This document shows positions 28,682 to 36,899 of a stretch of DNA of 64,000 nucleotides, piece after piece (the first letter of the stretch is position 1; each line of letters starts with the position of its first letter). Below the pieces are notes generated by a model. That model searched no databases. It saw nothing but the letters and a program-made list of their open reading frames with translations, and was not told where the DNA came from. The DNA is from Pseudomonadota bacterium (lineage in GTDB: Bacteria > Pseudomonadota > Gammaproteobacteria > Burkholderiales > Gallionellaceae), in assembly GCA_021782995.1 (NCBI GenBank), contig JAJXUI010000014.1, positions 1 to 64,000 of the forward strand. Direction: 5' to 3'. Both the position numbers and the translations under genes were made by a program.

Positions 28682-30619
28682 TTATTTTATGGGGTGAAAC
28701 GTGATCGGCACCACGGAGGGTGGCGCAGATTTAAGGATGTGTTTTTTCATCTTGCCGATGACGTGCATCTCGCACGGCTTGCAGTCGAATTTCAGCGTCA
28801 GCTTTTCATTGCCGTTGATCAATGTCATCGGCTCTGCACGTACTTGTCCCTGCACGCCGGTGATACCCTTGGCCTGCTTGGGGCACAGGCTCAGGCTGAA
28901 GCGGATGCAATGGCGGGTGATCATCAGCGAGACTTCACCCGCTTCCTCGTGCTGCTCGTAGGCGGCGGCAATCAACCTGACCCCGTGCTTGCTGTAGAAA
29001 GCCTGCGCGGCAGAGTTGTAGACATTGGCCAGATAGCTCAGGGTTTCTTCAGGGTAGCGGGCGGGCGGCTCGCTTGCAGCCTTGCGCGGGGTGCGCACAT
29101 AAGCCGCCAGGCGTGCCTCATCCAGTGCGGCCACCGCGTCGCGGCGCAGCTTGTTCAATAGCGAACCGGGAATGAAGCGCGGCTGTGCGAGCTTGAATGT
29201 CAGCTGGTGTAACAGATAATCCGTGCTGCCAAAGCGATCCAGCTGTTCGCGCAGATTTTGCTCGGCCTCGCCTGGATGCTGTGCCGCCTGCTTTTCGCAG
29301 ACTAGCGAGGCGTGCGCATGGATATCATCCTCATCGCTGAGGATCAGCGCAAAGCCATCTCCGGTTTCTTCCAGCGTGGCATCGATGGAGATTTTGCGTT
29401 CGGCGGATTTCTTCGTCAGCAGCAGCTCCCAGTCATGGTCGCGGTTGCGGTTGATGGTGTCGCCCACACGCAGGCCTTGCAGAGAGGCCACCGGCTCATT
29501 CGGCCATACGCGCCACACTTTGCCCATCTGCTTCACCACATTGGCCTGGATGCCGTGGCTTACACGCGTGTGCTGGTAGTTCAGGCCGTCGCCATTGGCC
29601 ATGGTTTCGCTGGTTTCAATCTCGATCCAGTCCGGGCCAATCTTGCTTACCGTGCCCAGTGGCAGGCCGACAAACGTCGGCGTATCAAACGCACCGATGT
29701 CCTGCTTGCGGCCATTGCTGAAATAATCCGTCGCACCGCGGTGGAAAGTTTTGTCGGGGTCGGGCGTGAAGAGCAATTTGGTCGTGCCGCTTGAGGCGCG
29801 CGCCAGCTCCGGGCGTGCCTCCATAATTTCATCCAGCAACTTGCGGTAATGCCCGGTGATGTTTTTCACATACGGCGCTTCCTTGTAGCGGCCCTCGATC
29901 TTGAAGCTGCGCACACCCGCGTTGATCAGCGCATTGAGGTTGTCGCTCTGGTTATTGTCCTTCACCGACAATACATGCTTTTCAAACGCCACCACGCGAC
30001 CCTGATTGTCCTGCACGGTGTAGGGCAGGCGGCAGGCCTGCGAGCAATCGCCGCGATTCGCGCTGCGCCCGGTTTGTGCGTGGCTGATGAAGCACTGGCC
30101 GGAATACGCCACGCACAGCGCGCCGTGGATGAAGTGCTCGATCACGGTATCCTGCGGCACGGCGGCGCGCACCGCGGCAATTTCATTGATGGTCAATTCG
30201 CGTGCCAATACCAGTTGCGAAAAACCGACATCGGCAAGAAACTTCGCCTTTTCCGGCGTGCGGATATCGCACTGCGTCGAAGCGTGCAAATCAATCGGCG
30301 GCAGATCCAGCTCCAGCAGCCCCATGTCCTGCACGATCAGCGCATCCACGCCGGCGTTATAGCAGTCGATCACCATCTTGCGTGCAGGCTCCAGCTCGGC
30401 ATCGTGCAAGATCGTATTCAACGTCACGAAAATCTTTGCGTGAAAGCGGTGCGCATATTCAACCAATGAGGCGATATCGCTGATGGAGTTGCCGGCCTTG
30501 TCGCGTGCGCCAAAAGACGGCCCGCCGATATACACGGCATCGGCGCCATGCAATATCGCTTCCTTACCGATGGCGGCTGTTTTGGCGGGTGCCAGTAGTT
30601 CCAGGGTGTTGCGTTTCAT
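28682..30619 (-). CDS. rlhA: 23S rRNA C2501 hydroxylase, U32 family
   Basis: U32-family protein of 645 aa, matching the size of E. coli RlhA (YdcP), which hydroxylates 23S rRNA C2501 using prephenate and iron. The start MKRNTLELLAPAKTAAIGKEA and the Cys-rich signature CVAYSGQCFISHAQTGRSAN with further GDCSQACR (probable Fe-S ligands) support this. The long C-terminal extension distinguishes it from the shorter TrhP encoded at 47.3-48.7 kb. ATG 30619 is used instead of a TTG four codons upstream. It lies just downstream of folA. Confidence 0.85.
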   Translation of the reverse strand: MKRNTLELLAPAKTAAIGKEAILHGADAVYIGGPSFGARDKAGNSISDIASLVEYAHRFHAKIFVTLNTILHDAELEPARKMVIDCYNAGVDALIVQDMGLLELDLPPIDLHASTQCDIRTPEKAKFLADVGFSQLVLARELTINEIAAVRAAVPQDTVIEHFIHGALCVAYSGQCFISHAQTGRSANRGDCSQACRLPYTVQDNQGRVVAFEKHVLSVKDNNQSDNLNALINAGVRSFKIEGRYKEAPYVKNITGHYRKLLDEIMEARPELARASSGTTKLLFTPDPDKTFHRGATDYFSNGRKQDIGAFDTPTFVGLPLGTVSKIGPDWIEIETSETMANGDGLNYQHTRVSHGIQANVVKQMGKVWRVWPNEPVASLQGLRVGDTINRNRDHDWELLLTKKSAERKISIDATLEETGDGFALILSDEDDIHAHASLVCEKQAAQHPGEAEQNLREQLDRFGSTDYLLHQLTFKLAQPRFIPGSLLNKLRRDAVAALDEARLAAYVRTPRKAASEPPARYPEETLSYLANVYNSAAQAFYSKHGVRLIAAAYEQHEEAGEVSLMITRHCIRFSLSLCPKQAKGITGVQGQVRAEPMTLINGNEKLTLKFDCKPCEMHVIGKMKKHILKSAPPSVVPITFHPIK

Positions 30620-30642
30620 ATGCGTTGCCAAAGTTTCGCGTT

Positions 30643-31152
30643 TTATACGCGTTGATAAGTGACGAAGTGATAATCCAGCGGCTGCGGTTCGCGCTGGCTA
30701 GTTACTTCGCGTGCCGATTCCTGCCATTCATGGTGGTTGAAGGCAGGGAAATGCGCATCGCCCTCAACCTCCTGCTGGATTTCGGTGATATATAGTGTGT
30801 TTGCCAGTGGAAGCGCCTGGGCATAAATCTCCGCCCCCCCCACCACAAATATTTCCGTATCACCTTTGCACAACTCAATCGCCTGTTGCAGCGAATTGGC
30901 GATCAGGCAACCCTCGATTTTCAGATTCGCATTGCGCGTCACCACCACCGTGGTGCGCCCCGGCAACGGCTTGCCGATGGAATCAAATGTCTTGCGCCCC
31001 ATGATCATATGGTGCCCCATGGTCAGCGCCTTGAAATGCTTCAGGTCCTCCGGGCAGCGCCATGGCAGCGTGTTGTTGATGCCTATGGTGCGATTTTTGG
31101 CCATCGCTACCAGGATTGAGATATTAGGATTGAGGAGTGAGGATGGGGGCAT
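30643..31152 (-). CDS. folA: dihydrofolate reductase
   Basis: Regenerates tetrahydrofolate after the thymidylate synthase reaction; thyA is just upstream on the same strand. Motifs ILVAMAKNRTIGINNTLPWRCPEDL, MGRKTFDSIGKPLPGR and FVVGGAEIYAQAL are typical. The N-terminus is odd: the only ATG gives MPPSSLLNPNISILVAMAKN, some nine residues longer than usual and encoded by a degenerate heptamer array, with no recognisable ribosome binding site. The codon aligned with the usual initiator is AAT, so the original start seems to have been lost. Confidence 0.93.
   Translation of the reverse strand: MPPSSLLNPNISILVAMAKNRTIGINNTLPWRCPEDLKHFKALTMGHHMIMGRKTFDSIGKPLPGRTTVVVTRNANLKIEGCLIANSLQQAIELCKGDTEIFVVGGAEIYAQALPLANTLYITEIQQEVEGDAHFPAFNHHEWQESAREVTSQREPQPLDYHFVTYQRV
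31114..31148 (+). repeat. degenerate GATTGAG heptamer array, folA 5' end
   Basis: Five consecutive 7-mers: GATTGAG, ATATTAG, GATTGAG, GAGTGAG, GATGGGG. The array lies inside the first codons of folA and abuts the 3' end of the four-helix-bundle pseudogene. The same 7-mer flanks that pseudogene on its other side. Confidence 0.8.
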
Positions 31153-31157
31153 TTTTT

Positions 31158-31515
31158 TTATTTTTGATTGGGAATTGATTTTTTCAAACCGCTCAGCTTT
31201 TTTCCAATTTCTTCGGTTCTGTCAAGCATTTGATTTGTTTCAATTGGGTTGATGAATTCCAGTCGAAGTGCAATTTGCAAATGTGTTTCCAATTCCATGG
31301 TTGAGCCATAATGCTATGGAAATGTGATTGATAAATGCACCAGAAGATTTTCTGCCATGGCCTTCTGCGATATTCGCTGGAATTGAAACGGCGGCACGCC
31401 TTATTTGTGAAGTTAACCCAAAGCGCTCATCAGCTGGAAATTCTGCTGTAAGCTTGTATACGTCGGCTACGAGATCCATCGACTTTTGCCAAACCAGCAG
31501 ATCGCTGTATTTCAT
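31158..31515 (-). pseudogene. frameshifted 23S-IVS/Avd-like four-helix-bundle protein
   Basis: The family start is unmistakable: DLLVWQKSMDLVADVYKLT, FGLTSQIRRAAVSIPANIAEG. After HISIAL the listed frame drifts to WLNHGIGN. Removing one T near 31310 restores STMELETHLQIALRLEFINP and continues to LDRTEEIGKKLSGLKKSIPNQK-stop at 31158, the normal family C-terminus. It is therefore a recent single-base frameshift. Relatives are the rRNA intervening-sequence proteins and the Avd accessory protein of diversity-generating retroelements; no retroelement is present here. It sits between thyA and folA, directly flanked by heptamer arrays. Confidence 0.85.
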
Positions 31516-31517
31516 CG

Positions 31518-31573
31518 CTCAATCCTCAATCCTCAATCCTCAATCCTCAATCCTCAATCTTCAATCCTCAATC
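31518..31573 (+). repeat. eight-unit CTCAATC heptamer array
   Basis: Eight consecutive 7-mers, all CTCAATC except one TTCAATC. The array begins 2 bp before the pseudogene ATG and ends exactly at the thyA stop codon, filling the whole intercistronic gap. On the coding (minus) strand it reads GATTGAG, which puts TGA stops in all three frames and offers repeated GAGG-like ribosome binding cores. Confidence 0.95.
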
Positions 31574-32368
31574 CTAGACAGCTACTGGTGCTTTTATGGC
31601 AGGGTGTGGATCGTACCCGACCAATTCAAAATCTTCATATTTGAAGCTGAAGATGTCGTTCACTGCCGGATTGATTTTCATCGTGGGCAAGGCCCTGGGC
31701 TCGCGTGACAGTTGTAGTTGGGTCTGCGCCAGGTGATTCAGGTACAGGTGCGCATCGCCAAAAGTGTGCACAAAATCACCTGCCTTCAAGCCGCACACCT
31801 GCGCGATCATCATCGTCAGCAGGGCGTATGATGCAATGTTGAACGGCACACCGAGGAATATGTCGGCGCTGCGCTGATACAGCTGGCAAGACAGCTTGCC
31901 GTCGGCGACATAAAACTGGAAGAAGGCATGGCAGGGTGCCAGTGCCATTTTGTCCAGCTCGCCTACGTTCCATGCAGAGACGATGATGCGGCGCGAGTCG
32001 GGATTGCTTTTGATCTGGTCAATGGCAATCCGGATCTGGTCTATCGTATGGCCGTCCGCTGCAGCCCACGAGCGCCACTGTTTGCCATACACCGGGCCAA
32101 GGTTGCCATTCTCGTCGGCCCATTCATCCCAGATCGATACACCGTTGTCCTTCAGGTATTTGATGTTGGTGTCGCCCTGCAAAAACCACAGCAGCTCGTG
32201 GATGATGGATTTCAGGTGGCATTTCTTGGTGGTGACCAGCGGGAAGCCTTCCGATAAGTCAAAACGCATCTGGTAGCCGAACACGCTGATCGTGCCGGTG
32301 CCTGTGCGGTCTGCTTTCTTTGTGCCGTGGTCCAGCACATGCTGCATCAGGTCCAGGTATGATTTCAT
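31574..32368 (-). CDS. thyA: thymidylate synthase
   Basis: Makes dTMP from dUMP with methylenetetrahydrofolate. At 264 aa it matches E. coli ThyA, opening [15 protein letters not shown], with [12 protein letters not shown], the catalytic Cys in [12 protein letters not shown] and the dUMP-binding [21 protein letters not shown] chose ATG 32368 over the longer start because it aligns with the family. With folA it forms a split thyA-folA operon interrupted by a frameshifted four-helix-bundle gene and heptamer repeats. Confidence 0.97.
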   Translation of the reverse strand: MKSYLDLMQHVLDHGTKKADRTGTGTISVFGYQMRFDLSEGFPLVTTKKCHLKSIIHELLWFLQGDTNIKYLKDNGVSIWDEWADENGNLGPVYGKQWRSWAAADGHTIDQIRIAIDQIKSNPDSRRIIVSAWNVGELDKMALAPCHAFFQFYVADGKLSCQLYQRSADIFLGVPFNIASYALLTMMIAQVCGLKAGDFVHTFGDAHLYLNHLAQTQLQLSREPRALPTMKINPAVNDIFSFKYEDFELVGYDPHPAIKAPVAV

Positions 32369-32584
32369 AATTACTTGATTTAATTGCATATTTTAATTAA
32401 TGCCTGTGGCAATTATCGCATATCAACGGGTGTTTTGCCTGATTCTGTGTATCTGCGGCAGGCAAATGATTTATTGCGAGTGCGCTCGTAAAATTGATTG
32501 TGAAGCCTAGTGGACAAACGACGGGTGATTCCGCTGCAGAGGAGCGTAGTCCGGAAAGGGTATGGAAGCGATTTGCAAAGAATC

Positions 32585-32606
32585 AGGCCCGCTCAATGGC
32601 GGGCCT
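32585..32606 (-). terminator. possible terminator after outer-membrane protein gene
   Basis: AGGCCCGC and GCGGGCCT form an 8-bp stem with a 6-nt loop. On the minus strand it is followed only by GATTCTTT, so the T-tract is weak. Confidence 0.45.
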
Positions 32607-32656
32607 GGGTACTTCGGAAGCACGATACGGGCAACCGAAAATCAGCTGACTGAAGA

Positions 32657-33286
32657 TCAGAACGCGCCGCCTACGATAAGGGCGGGGATGGTGTTCACCG
32701 GACCGGTGCCTTTGGATTCATAGGCAATCGTCACGCCTGGCTCGATATACAAATTGGGGAGCACGTCCCATTTGTAAAAGAGTTCGGCAGCAGCAACAGG
32801 GATGCCCCGTTTTTCTTCTGTCGGATTGGCACCGCAGCACTTTTGCACCCAGGTGTCGGTGATCAATGCGTAACCTGCATACCAGCCCAGACCAAAGCCC
32901 TGGTATCCCTGCTCTGCCAGCAGATAGCGCTGTCCGTATAGCAAGGCAACGCCATCGATGCTGCCCACGCCGTCTGCAGCTGTGCCACTGGATTCCGGGT
33001 CGGTATAAGCATGCTTGTAGGCAAATTTGCGCACCGAAACATAATCCAGTTTCTGATTGACTGGCCCGGCTTTGTATTCGGTGGGCTGGTTGATGTAGTT
33101 GAATTGATATTGAAATGCGGTGTCGTTGATCTTGTTTTCACCGGGTACGCTGGTATCGGTCGAATTTTGTAATGTCGGTACAACGTTTACGGAAATGGAA
33201 AAGTGTTTGAACTCTTCATTTTCGGCAGCCTGAGCGCCTGCAACACAGGCCATTAATAATGTGGTTCCCCATACCAGTTTTTTCAT
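32657..33286 (-). CDS. predicted outer-membrane beta-barrel protein
   Basis: Begins with a signal peptide ending AGAQA and ends in Phe, as expected for a beta-barrel inserted by the BAM complex. Alternating hydrophobic strands and Gly/Tyr-rich stretches (YQGFGLGWYAGYALI, YIEPGVTIAYESKG) suggest a small barrel of the OmpW/PagL size class. A CC pair (VQKCCGANP) sits in a probable loop. I cannot name a specific family. It is flanked by AT-rich gaps without other genes. Confidence 0.65.
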   Translation of the reverse strand: MKKLVWGTTLLMACVAGAQAAENEEFKHFSISVNVVPTLQNSTDTSVPGENKINDTAFQYQFNYINQPTEYKAGPVNQKLDYVSVRKFAYKHAYTDPESSGTAADGVGSIDGVALLYGQRYLLAEQGYQGFGLGWYAGYALITDTWVQKCCGANPTEEKRGIPVAAAELFYKWDVLPNLYIEPGVTIAYESKGTGPVNTIPALIVGGAF

Positions 33287-33450
33287 GTTTCGATTCCCTT
33301 GATTTATTTAACTTTGCGCAGGTGAATTCTGCGGGAATGTATCATACATGAAATAATTATAGGGCTATATGCAGCATGCCGGATAACACAAATATCGTTG
33401 CCGGATATTCTTTGTAACATGATGAATATATGTAATAATTTTAATTTATG

Positions 33451-33870
33451 TCAGCTAATCATCCATGCAATCGCTGCATAGCGGGCGGCTTTGCCGAGCG
33501 AGATATAGATCAGTGAGTGCCACGGGTTGATGCGCAGGAAGCCCGCGGCGGCGCATAGCGCATCGCCGATGATGGGTACCCACGACAACAGCAGCACTGG
33601 AGCGCCATAGCGCCTGATTTTTTCGGTATGCGGGAGCTCATGTTTCATCGGCAACGCCCAGCTCATGCAGAAGGTGGTCATCGCACCCAGGGTATTGCCC
33701 AGCGTGGCAATCGCTACTGTCTGCCATTTGAGCTCCGGATGCAGTTGCAAAATGCCGAACAGCACCAGTTCGGAATTGCCGGGCAGCAGGGTGGCGCTCA
33801 GAAAGCTGGAGATAAACATGCCCCACAGGCTGTAGTCGGCACTGAGCCAGTCGAACCAGTGTGCCATCAT
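33451..33870 (-). CDS. yqaA: YqaA/DedA-like membrane protein
   Basis: Small inner-membrane protein of 139 aa, family size of E. coli YqaA, with the VTT-type motif SATLLPGNSELVL and LGNTLGAMTTF. Function in the family is poorly defined. The ORF-track start at 34047 overlaps the ABC permease out of frame; the true start is at 33870, where TGATG joins the permease stop and this ATG. It is therefore translationally coupled to the export operon. Confidence 0.85.
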   Translation of the reverse strand: MMAHWFDWLSADYSLWGMFISSFLSATLLPGNSELVLFGILQLHPELKWQTVAIATLGNTLGAMTTFCMSWALPMKHELPHTEKIRRYGAPVLLLSWVPIIGDALCAAAGFLRINPWHSLIYISLGKAARYAAIAWMIS

Positions 33871-35018
33871 CAATCCAGCGTGCGGCGGAAAGTCTTGAGG
33901 CCGATGCCGAGCACCACCACGATGAACAGCAGCAGCGGCCAGATATGGTGAAACAGCATGCCGGCCGTGTTGCCCTTGAGCAGGATGCCGCGCACGAGTT
34001 GCAGGAAGTGGGTAAGCGGCAGGCAATTGCCGACATATTGCGCCCATTGCGGCATGCCGCGGAACGGGAACATGAAGCCGGACAGCAGCATCGACGGCAG
34101 GAAGAAGAAGTAGGTCATCTGCATCGCCTGCAGCTGGTTTTGCGCAATCGAGCTGAAGGTGATGCCCAGCGTGAGGTTGGCGCAGATGAAGACCAGCACC
34201 ACGCCATAAAGTAACAATAGACTTCCTACCATCGGCACATGGAAGATGAAACGTGCTGCAAGCAGGATCACGGTGACCTGGATCAGGCCAATGAGGATGT
34301 ACGGAATGATCTTGCCGCTCATCACTTCCAGCGGCGTGGCCGGGGTGGCGAGCAGGTTTTCGAAGGTGCCGCGCTCGCGTTCGCGCGTCATCGCGAGGCC
34401 GGTCATCAGCACCATCGTCATCGTGAGGATTACACCGATCAGGCCGGGTACGATGTTGTAGGCGGTGATGCCTTCCGGGTTGTAGCGCTTGTGTACACGC
34501 AGGTCGATCAGGCTGGTGGGCGCTTGCGGGTGAAAGCCTGGCAGGTCCGGGGCGAATATTTCATTGCCGATGCGGTTGAGCACACCGAGCGCGCCGCTGG
34601 CCGCCACCGGGTCGCTGGCGTCGGCCTGCACCAGCACGGCCGGGTGCTCGCCGCGGACCAATGCTCGCTGGAAATCCGGCGGGAAACTCACCACGAATTG
34701 CACTTCGCCTTCGTCGAGCAGACGGTCGGCTTCTTCCTCGGTGCTGACGGTGGCAATCATGTCGAAATAGCCGCTGTGCTGCATCGCGGCAACGTAGTCG
34801 CGCGTCAGCGGCGTGGACTCATGTAACAACACGACAGTGGGCAGGTGCTTGGGATCTGAATTCAGCGCAAAGCCGAAAATCAGCAACAGCACGATGGGAA
34901 TGCCGAGGATCATGCCGAAGGTCAGGCGATCGCGCTTGAGCTGGATGAATTCCTTGATGACGATGCCCAGCCAACGCTGCCAATTCATGCGATGCAGATG
35001 GAGACGGGGCGAGGACAT
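33870..35018 (-). CDS. ABC-2 type transporter permease
   Basis: Membrane component of an exporter, resembling YhhJ/YbhR/YbhS permeases. An N-terminal membrane helix (~25-50) is followed by a large periplasmic domain and five C-terminal helices (FENLLATPATPLEVMSGK onward), with the signature FPFRGMPQWAQYVGNCLPLTHFL. It is preceded by its ATPase and membrane fusion protein. Only one permease is encoded where some related systems have two, so it probably homodimerises. Confidence 0.9.
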   Translation of the reverse strand: MSSPRLHLHRMNWQRWLGIVIKEFIQLKRDRLTFGMILGIPIVLLLIFGFALNSDPKHLPTVVLLHESTPLTRDYVAAMQHSGYFDMIATVSTEEEADRLLDEGEVQFVVSFPPDFQRALVRGEHPAVLVQADASDPVAASGALGVLNRIGNEIFAPDLPGFHPQAPTSLIDLRVHKRYNPEGITAYNIVPGLIGVILTMTMVLMTGLAMTRERERGTFENLLATPATPLEVMSGKIIPYILIGLIQVTVILLAARFIFHVPMVGSLLLLYGVVLVFICANLTLGITFSSIAQNQLQAMQMTYFFFLPSMLLSGFMFPFRGMPQWAQYVGNCLPLTHFLQLVRGILLKGNTAGMLFHHIWPLLLFIVVVLGIGLKTFRRTLD

Positions 35019-35019
35019 G

Positions 35020-35943
35020 TCAGTTCTCGTACTGGTCGTGCGCTTCGCGCATCAGGTGTATGAAGGTGTCTTCCAGCGTGGGACTGCTGCGTTCAAGTTG
35101 CAGATTATGGCTGCTGGCGAACTTTTGCAATGCAGGTTCCAGCAGTTCCGGCTGCTTGCCGCTGACATGCAGCTTGAGGCCGAAGGTGGTGACCTGCTCC
35201 ACCATTGGCAGTTGCTGCAGCGCGGCGGCAAAACGATGCGCATTGCCGCCGTTGATGCTCCAGGTGGATAGCTGTTGCGAGGCGATGATGTCTTTTGATG
35301 TGCCACTTGCCAGCAGGTTGCCATAGGCGAGGTAGGCGAGACGGTGACAGCGCTCGGCCTCGTCCATGTAATGCGTGGAGACAAGGATGGTAATGCCTGC
35401 CTCGGACAGGCGGTGGATGTCTTCCCAGAAATCGCGGCGTGCCTTGGGGTCGACACCGGCGGTGGGTTCGTCGAGCAGCAGCAGGCGCGGGCGGTGCAGC
35501 AGGCAAGATGCCAGCGACAGGCGTTGCTTCCAGCCACCGGACAGGGTGCCGGCAAGCTGGTCCTTGCGGGCCTTCAGCCCGAGTTCATCCAGCGCTTTGG
35601 CGACGGCCTGCTTGCGATCCTGCATGCCGAACATGCGTGCAACGAAATCGAGGTTTTCTCCTATGGTCAGGTCTTCCCATAATGAAAAGCGCTGAGTCAT
35701 GTAGCCAACCTGCTTCTTGATGTCGTCGCTTTCATTCAGCACATCGAAGCCCAGGCAGGTGCCGCTGCCGCTGTCCGGCGTCAGCAGGCCGCACAGCATG
35801 CGGATCGAGGTGGTTTTGCCGCTGCCGTTGGGGCCAAGGAAGCCGAAGATTTCGCCCTGTTTCACCTGCAGTGCAAGGTCGCGCACCACATGCTTGTCGC
35901 CAAAGCGCTTGTTGATGCCATGCACATCGATGGCATAGTTCAT
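35020..35943 (-). CDS. ABC transporter ATP-binding protein
   Basis: Energises the ABC-2 exporter encoded by the next gene. Walker A is GPNGSGKTTS, the signature LSGGWKQRLSLA, and Walker B LLLLDEPTAGVDP. At 307 aa it contains one nucleotide-binding domain with a C-terminal extension, similar to one half of YbhF. Its start overlaps the end of the membrane fusion gene by four bases. The substrate is unknown; relatives export drugs or lipophilic compounds. Confidence 0.93.
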   Translation of the reverse strand: MNYAIDVHGINKRFGDKHVVRDLALQVKQGEIFGFLGPNGSGKTTSIRMLCGLLTPDSGSGTCLGFDVLNESDDIKKQVGYMTQRFSLWEDLTIGENLDFVARMFGMQDRKQAVAKALDELGLKARKDQLAGTLSGGWKQRLSLASCLLHRPRLLLLDEPTAGVDPKARRDFWEDIHRLSEAGITILVSTHYMDEAERCHRLAYLAYGNLLASGTSKDIIASQQLSTWSINGGNAHRFAAALQQLPMVEQVTTFGLKLHVSGKQPELLEPALQKFASSHNLQLERSSPTLEDTFIHLMREAHDQYEN

Positions 35944-36722
35944 TTCAGGCGGATATCCATTGGCAGGCCGGGGCGCAACCTGCTTGCGTCTTCTGTTGAA
36001 GTGGCTGCCTCAATGCGGAACACCATTTTGTTGCGCTCATCCTTGCTGAAGATGACGGGTGGTGTGTATTCGGCCTGCGATGCAATGAAATTGATGTTCG
36101 CGGCAATGGGCGTGCCGCAACCATCGCAGCTGGCTTCGATTGCCTGACCATTATGCACCTTGGCCAGTTCCGCTTCCGGCACATAGAAGCGGATGCGGCG
36201 CCGATTGTCCGGCAGCAGGCTCAGCACCGGCTGGCCGGGCGGCACCCATTCGCCGGGACGGTAATAGATTTCCGTCACTTCGCCGGTGGCGGGTATCTGC
36301 ACCGATTTGTTGGCGAGCTGTTCGCGCAGGACTTTGACCTGGGCCGCCGCCTGCTTCTGTGCAGCCAGCAATTCATCGGTGCGTGCAGGCGAGGCGAAGT
36401 TGTCGCGTTCCAGCTCCTGCTGGCGTTTCAGCTGGGCATTGGCTGAACTCAGGGCGGATTCTGCGGCATGCAGCTGGGCTTGCAGCGCATCGCGCTGAGC
36501 GCTGCCGCGGGTATTCTGGTCTCCGGAAAGGGTGAAGGCAATGCTACCCTTGGCCGGATGGTCGCCGCGTTCGACATGCAGGGTTTCGAGATAGCCGCCC
36601 TGCGGTGTGGAAAGATACAGCCATTCACCTTCGGCATAACCTAGGTAATGTGTCTCGACTGCCGGCTGGCAGGCGGCGACGAGCAACAGCAGGACAGGCA
36701 GGAGGCGTTTCATCCGGGGCAT
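35940..36722 (-). CDS. HlyD-family membrane fusion lipoprotein
   Basis: Periplasmic adaptor for the ABC-2 exporter. The N-terminus has a lipobox (LLLLVAAC), so it should be anchored as a lipoprotein. A coiled-coil hairpin (~75-140, Ala/Gln/Leu-rich) and a lipoyl/barrel part (IPATGEVTEIYYRPGEWV) are visible. I prefer ATG 36722; the ORF-track start lies further upstream without support. No outer-membrane channel gene is adjacent, so a TolC-type protein encoded elsewhere would be needed. Confidence 0.88.
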   Translation of the reverse strand: MPRMKRLLPVLLLLVAACQPAVETHYLGYAEGEWLYLSTPQGGYLETLHVERGDHPAKGSIAFTLSGDQNTRGSAQRDALQAQLHAAESALSSANAQLKRQQELERDNFASPARTDELLAAQKQAAAQVKVLREQLANKSVQIPATGEVTEIYYRPGEWVPPGQPVLSLLPDNRRRIRFYVPEAELAKVHNGQAIEASCDGCGTPIAANINFIASQAEYTPPVIFSKDERNKMVFRIEAATSTEDASRLRPGLPMDIRLK

Positions 36723-36869
36723 GATATCCATCTGACAATATTTCTGGCAACAGTTCAAGGGTTACTTTGAGCAAGTTATCATGCCCGCGCAAGCGGTCAA
36801 CCAGTAAATTGATCAACACTACGCGAAGCGAAGACAAATATTCGATGGCGTGTTGAATAGAAGCGCTGG

Positions 36870-36889
36870 ATTCCCGCCTGCGCGGGAAT
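36870..36889. repeat. dRS3-like palindromic repeat
   Basis: ATTCCCGCCTGCGCGGGAAT fits the 20-bp dRS3 form ATTCCC-N8-GGGAAT known from Neisseria and similar repeats elsewhere. Its translation gives the familiar VIPAQAGIQ. It lies 10 bp beyond the lpdA stop and may also act as a hairpin for lpdA transcripts. Confidence 0.85.
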
Positions 36890-36899
36890 GACTAAGGCA

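Noticed and set aside
31158-31515. Complete diversity-generating retroelement
   Set aside because: Only an Avd-like protein is present; no reverse transcriptase or template/variable repeats were seen.
31518-31573. CRISPR array
   Set aside because: The repeat unit is 7 bp with no spacers; it is a tandem heptamer.
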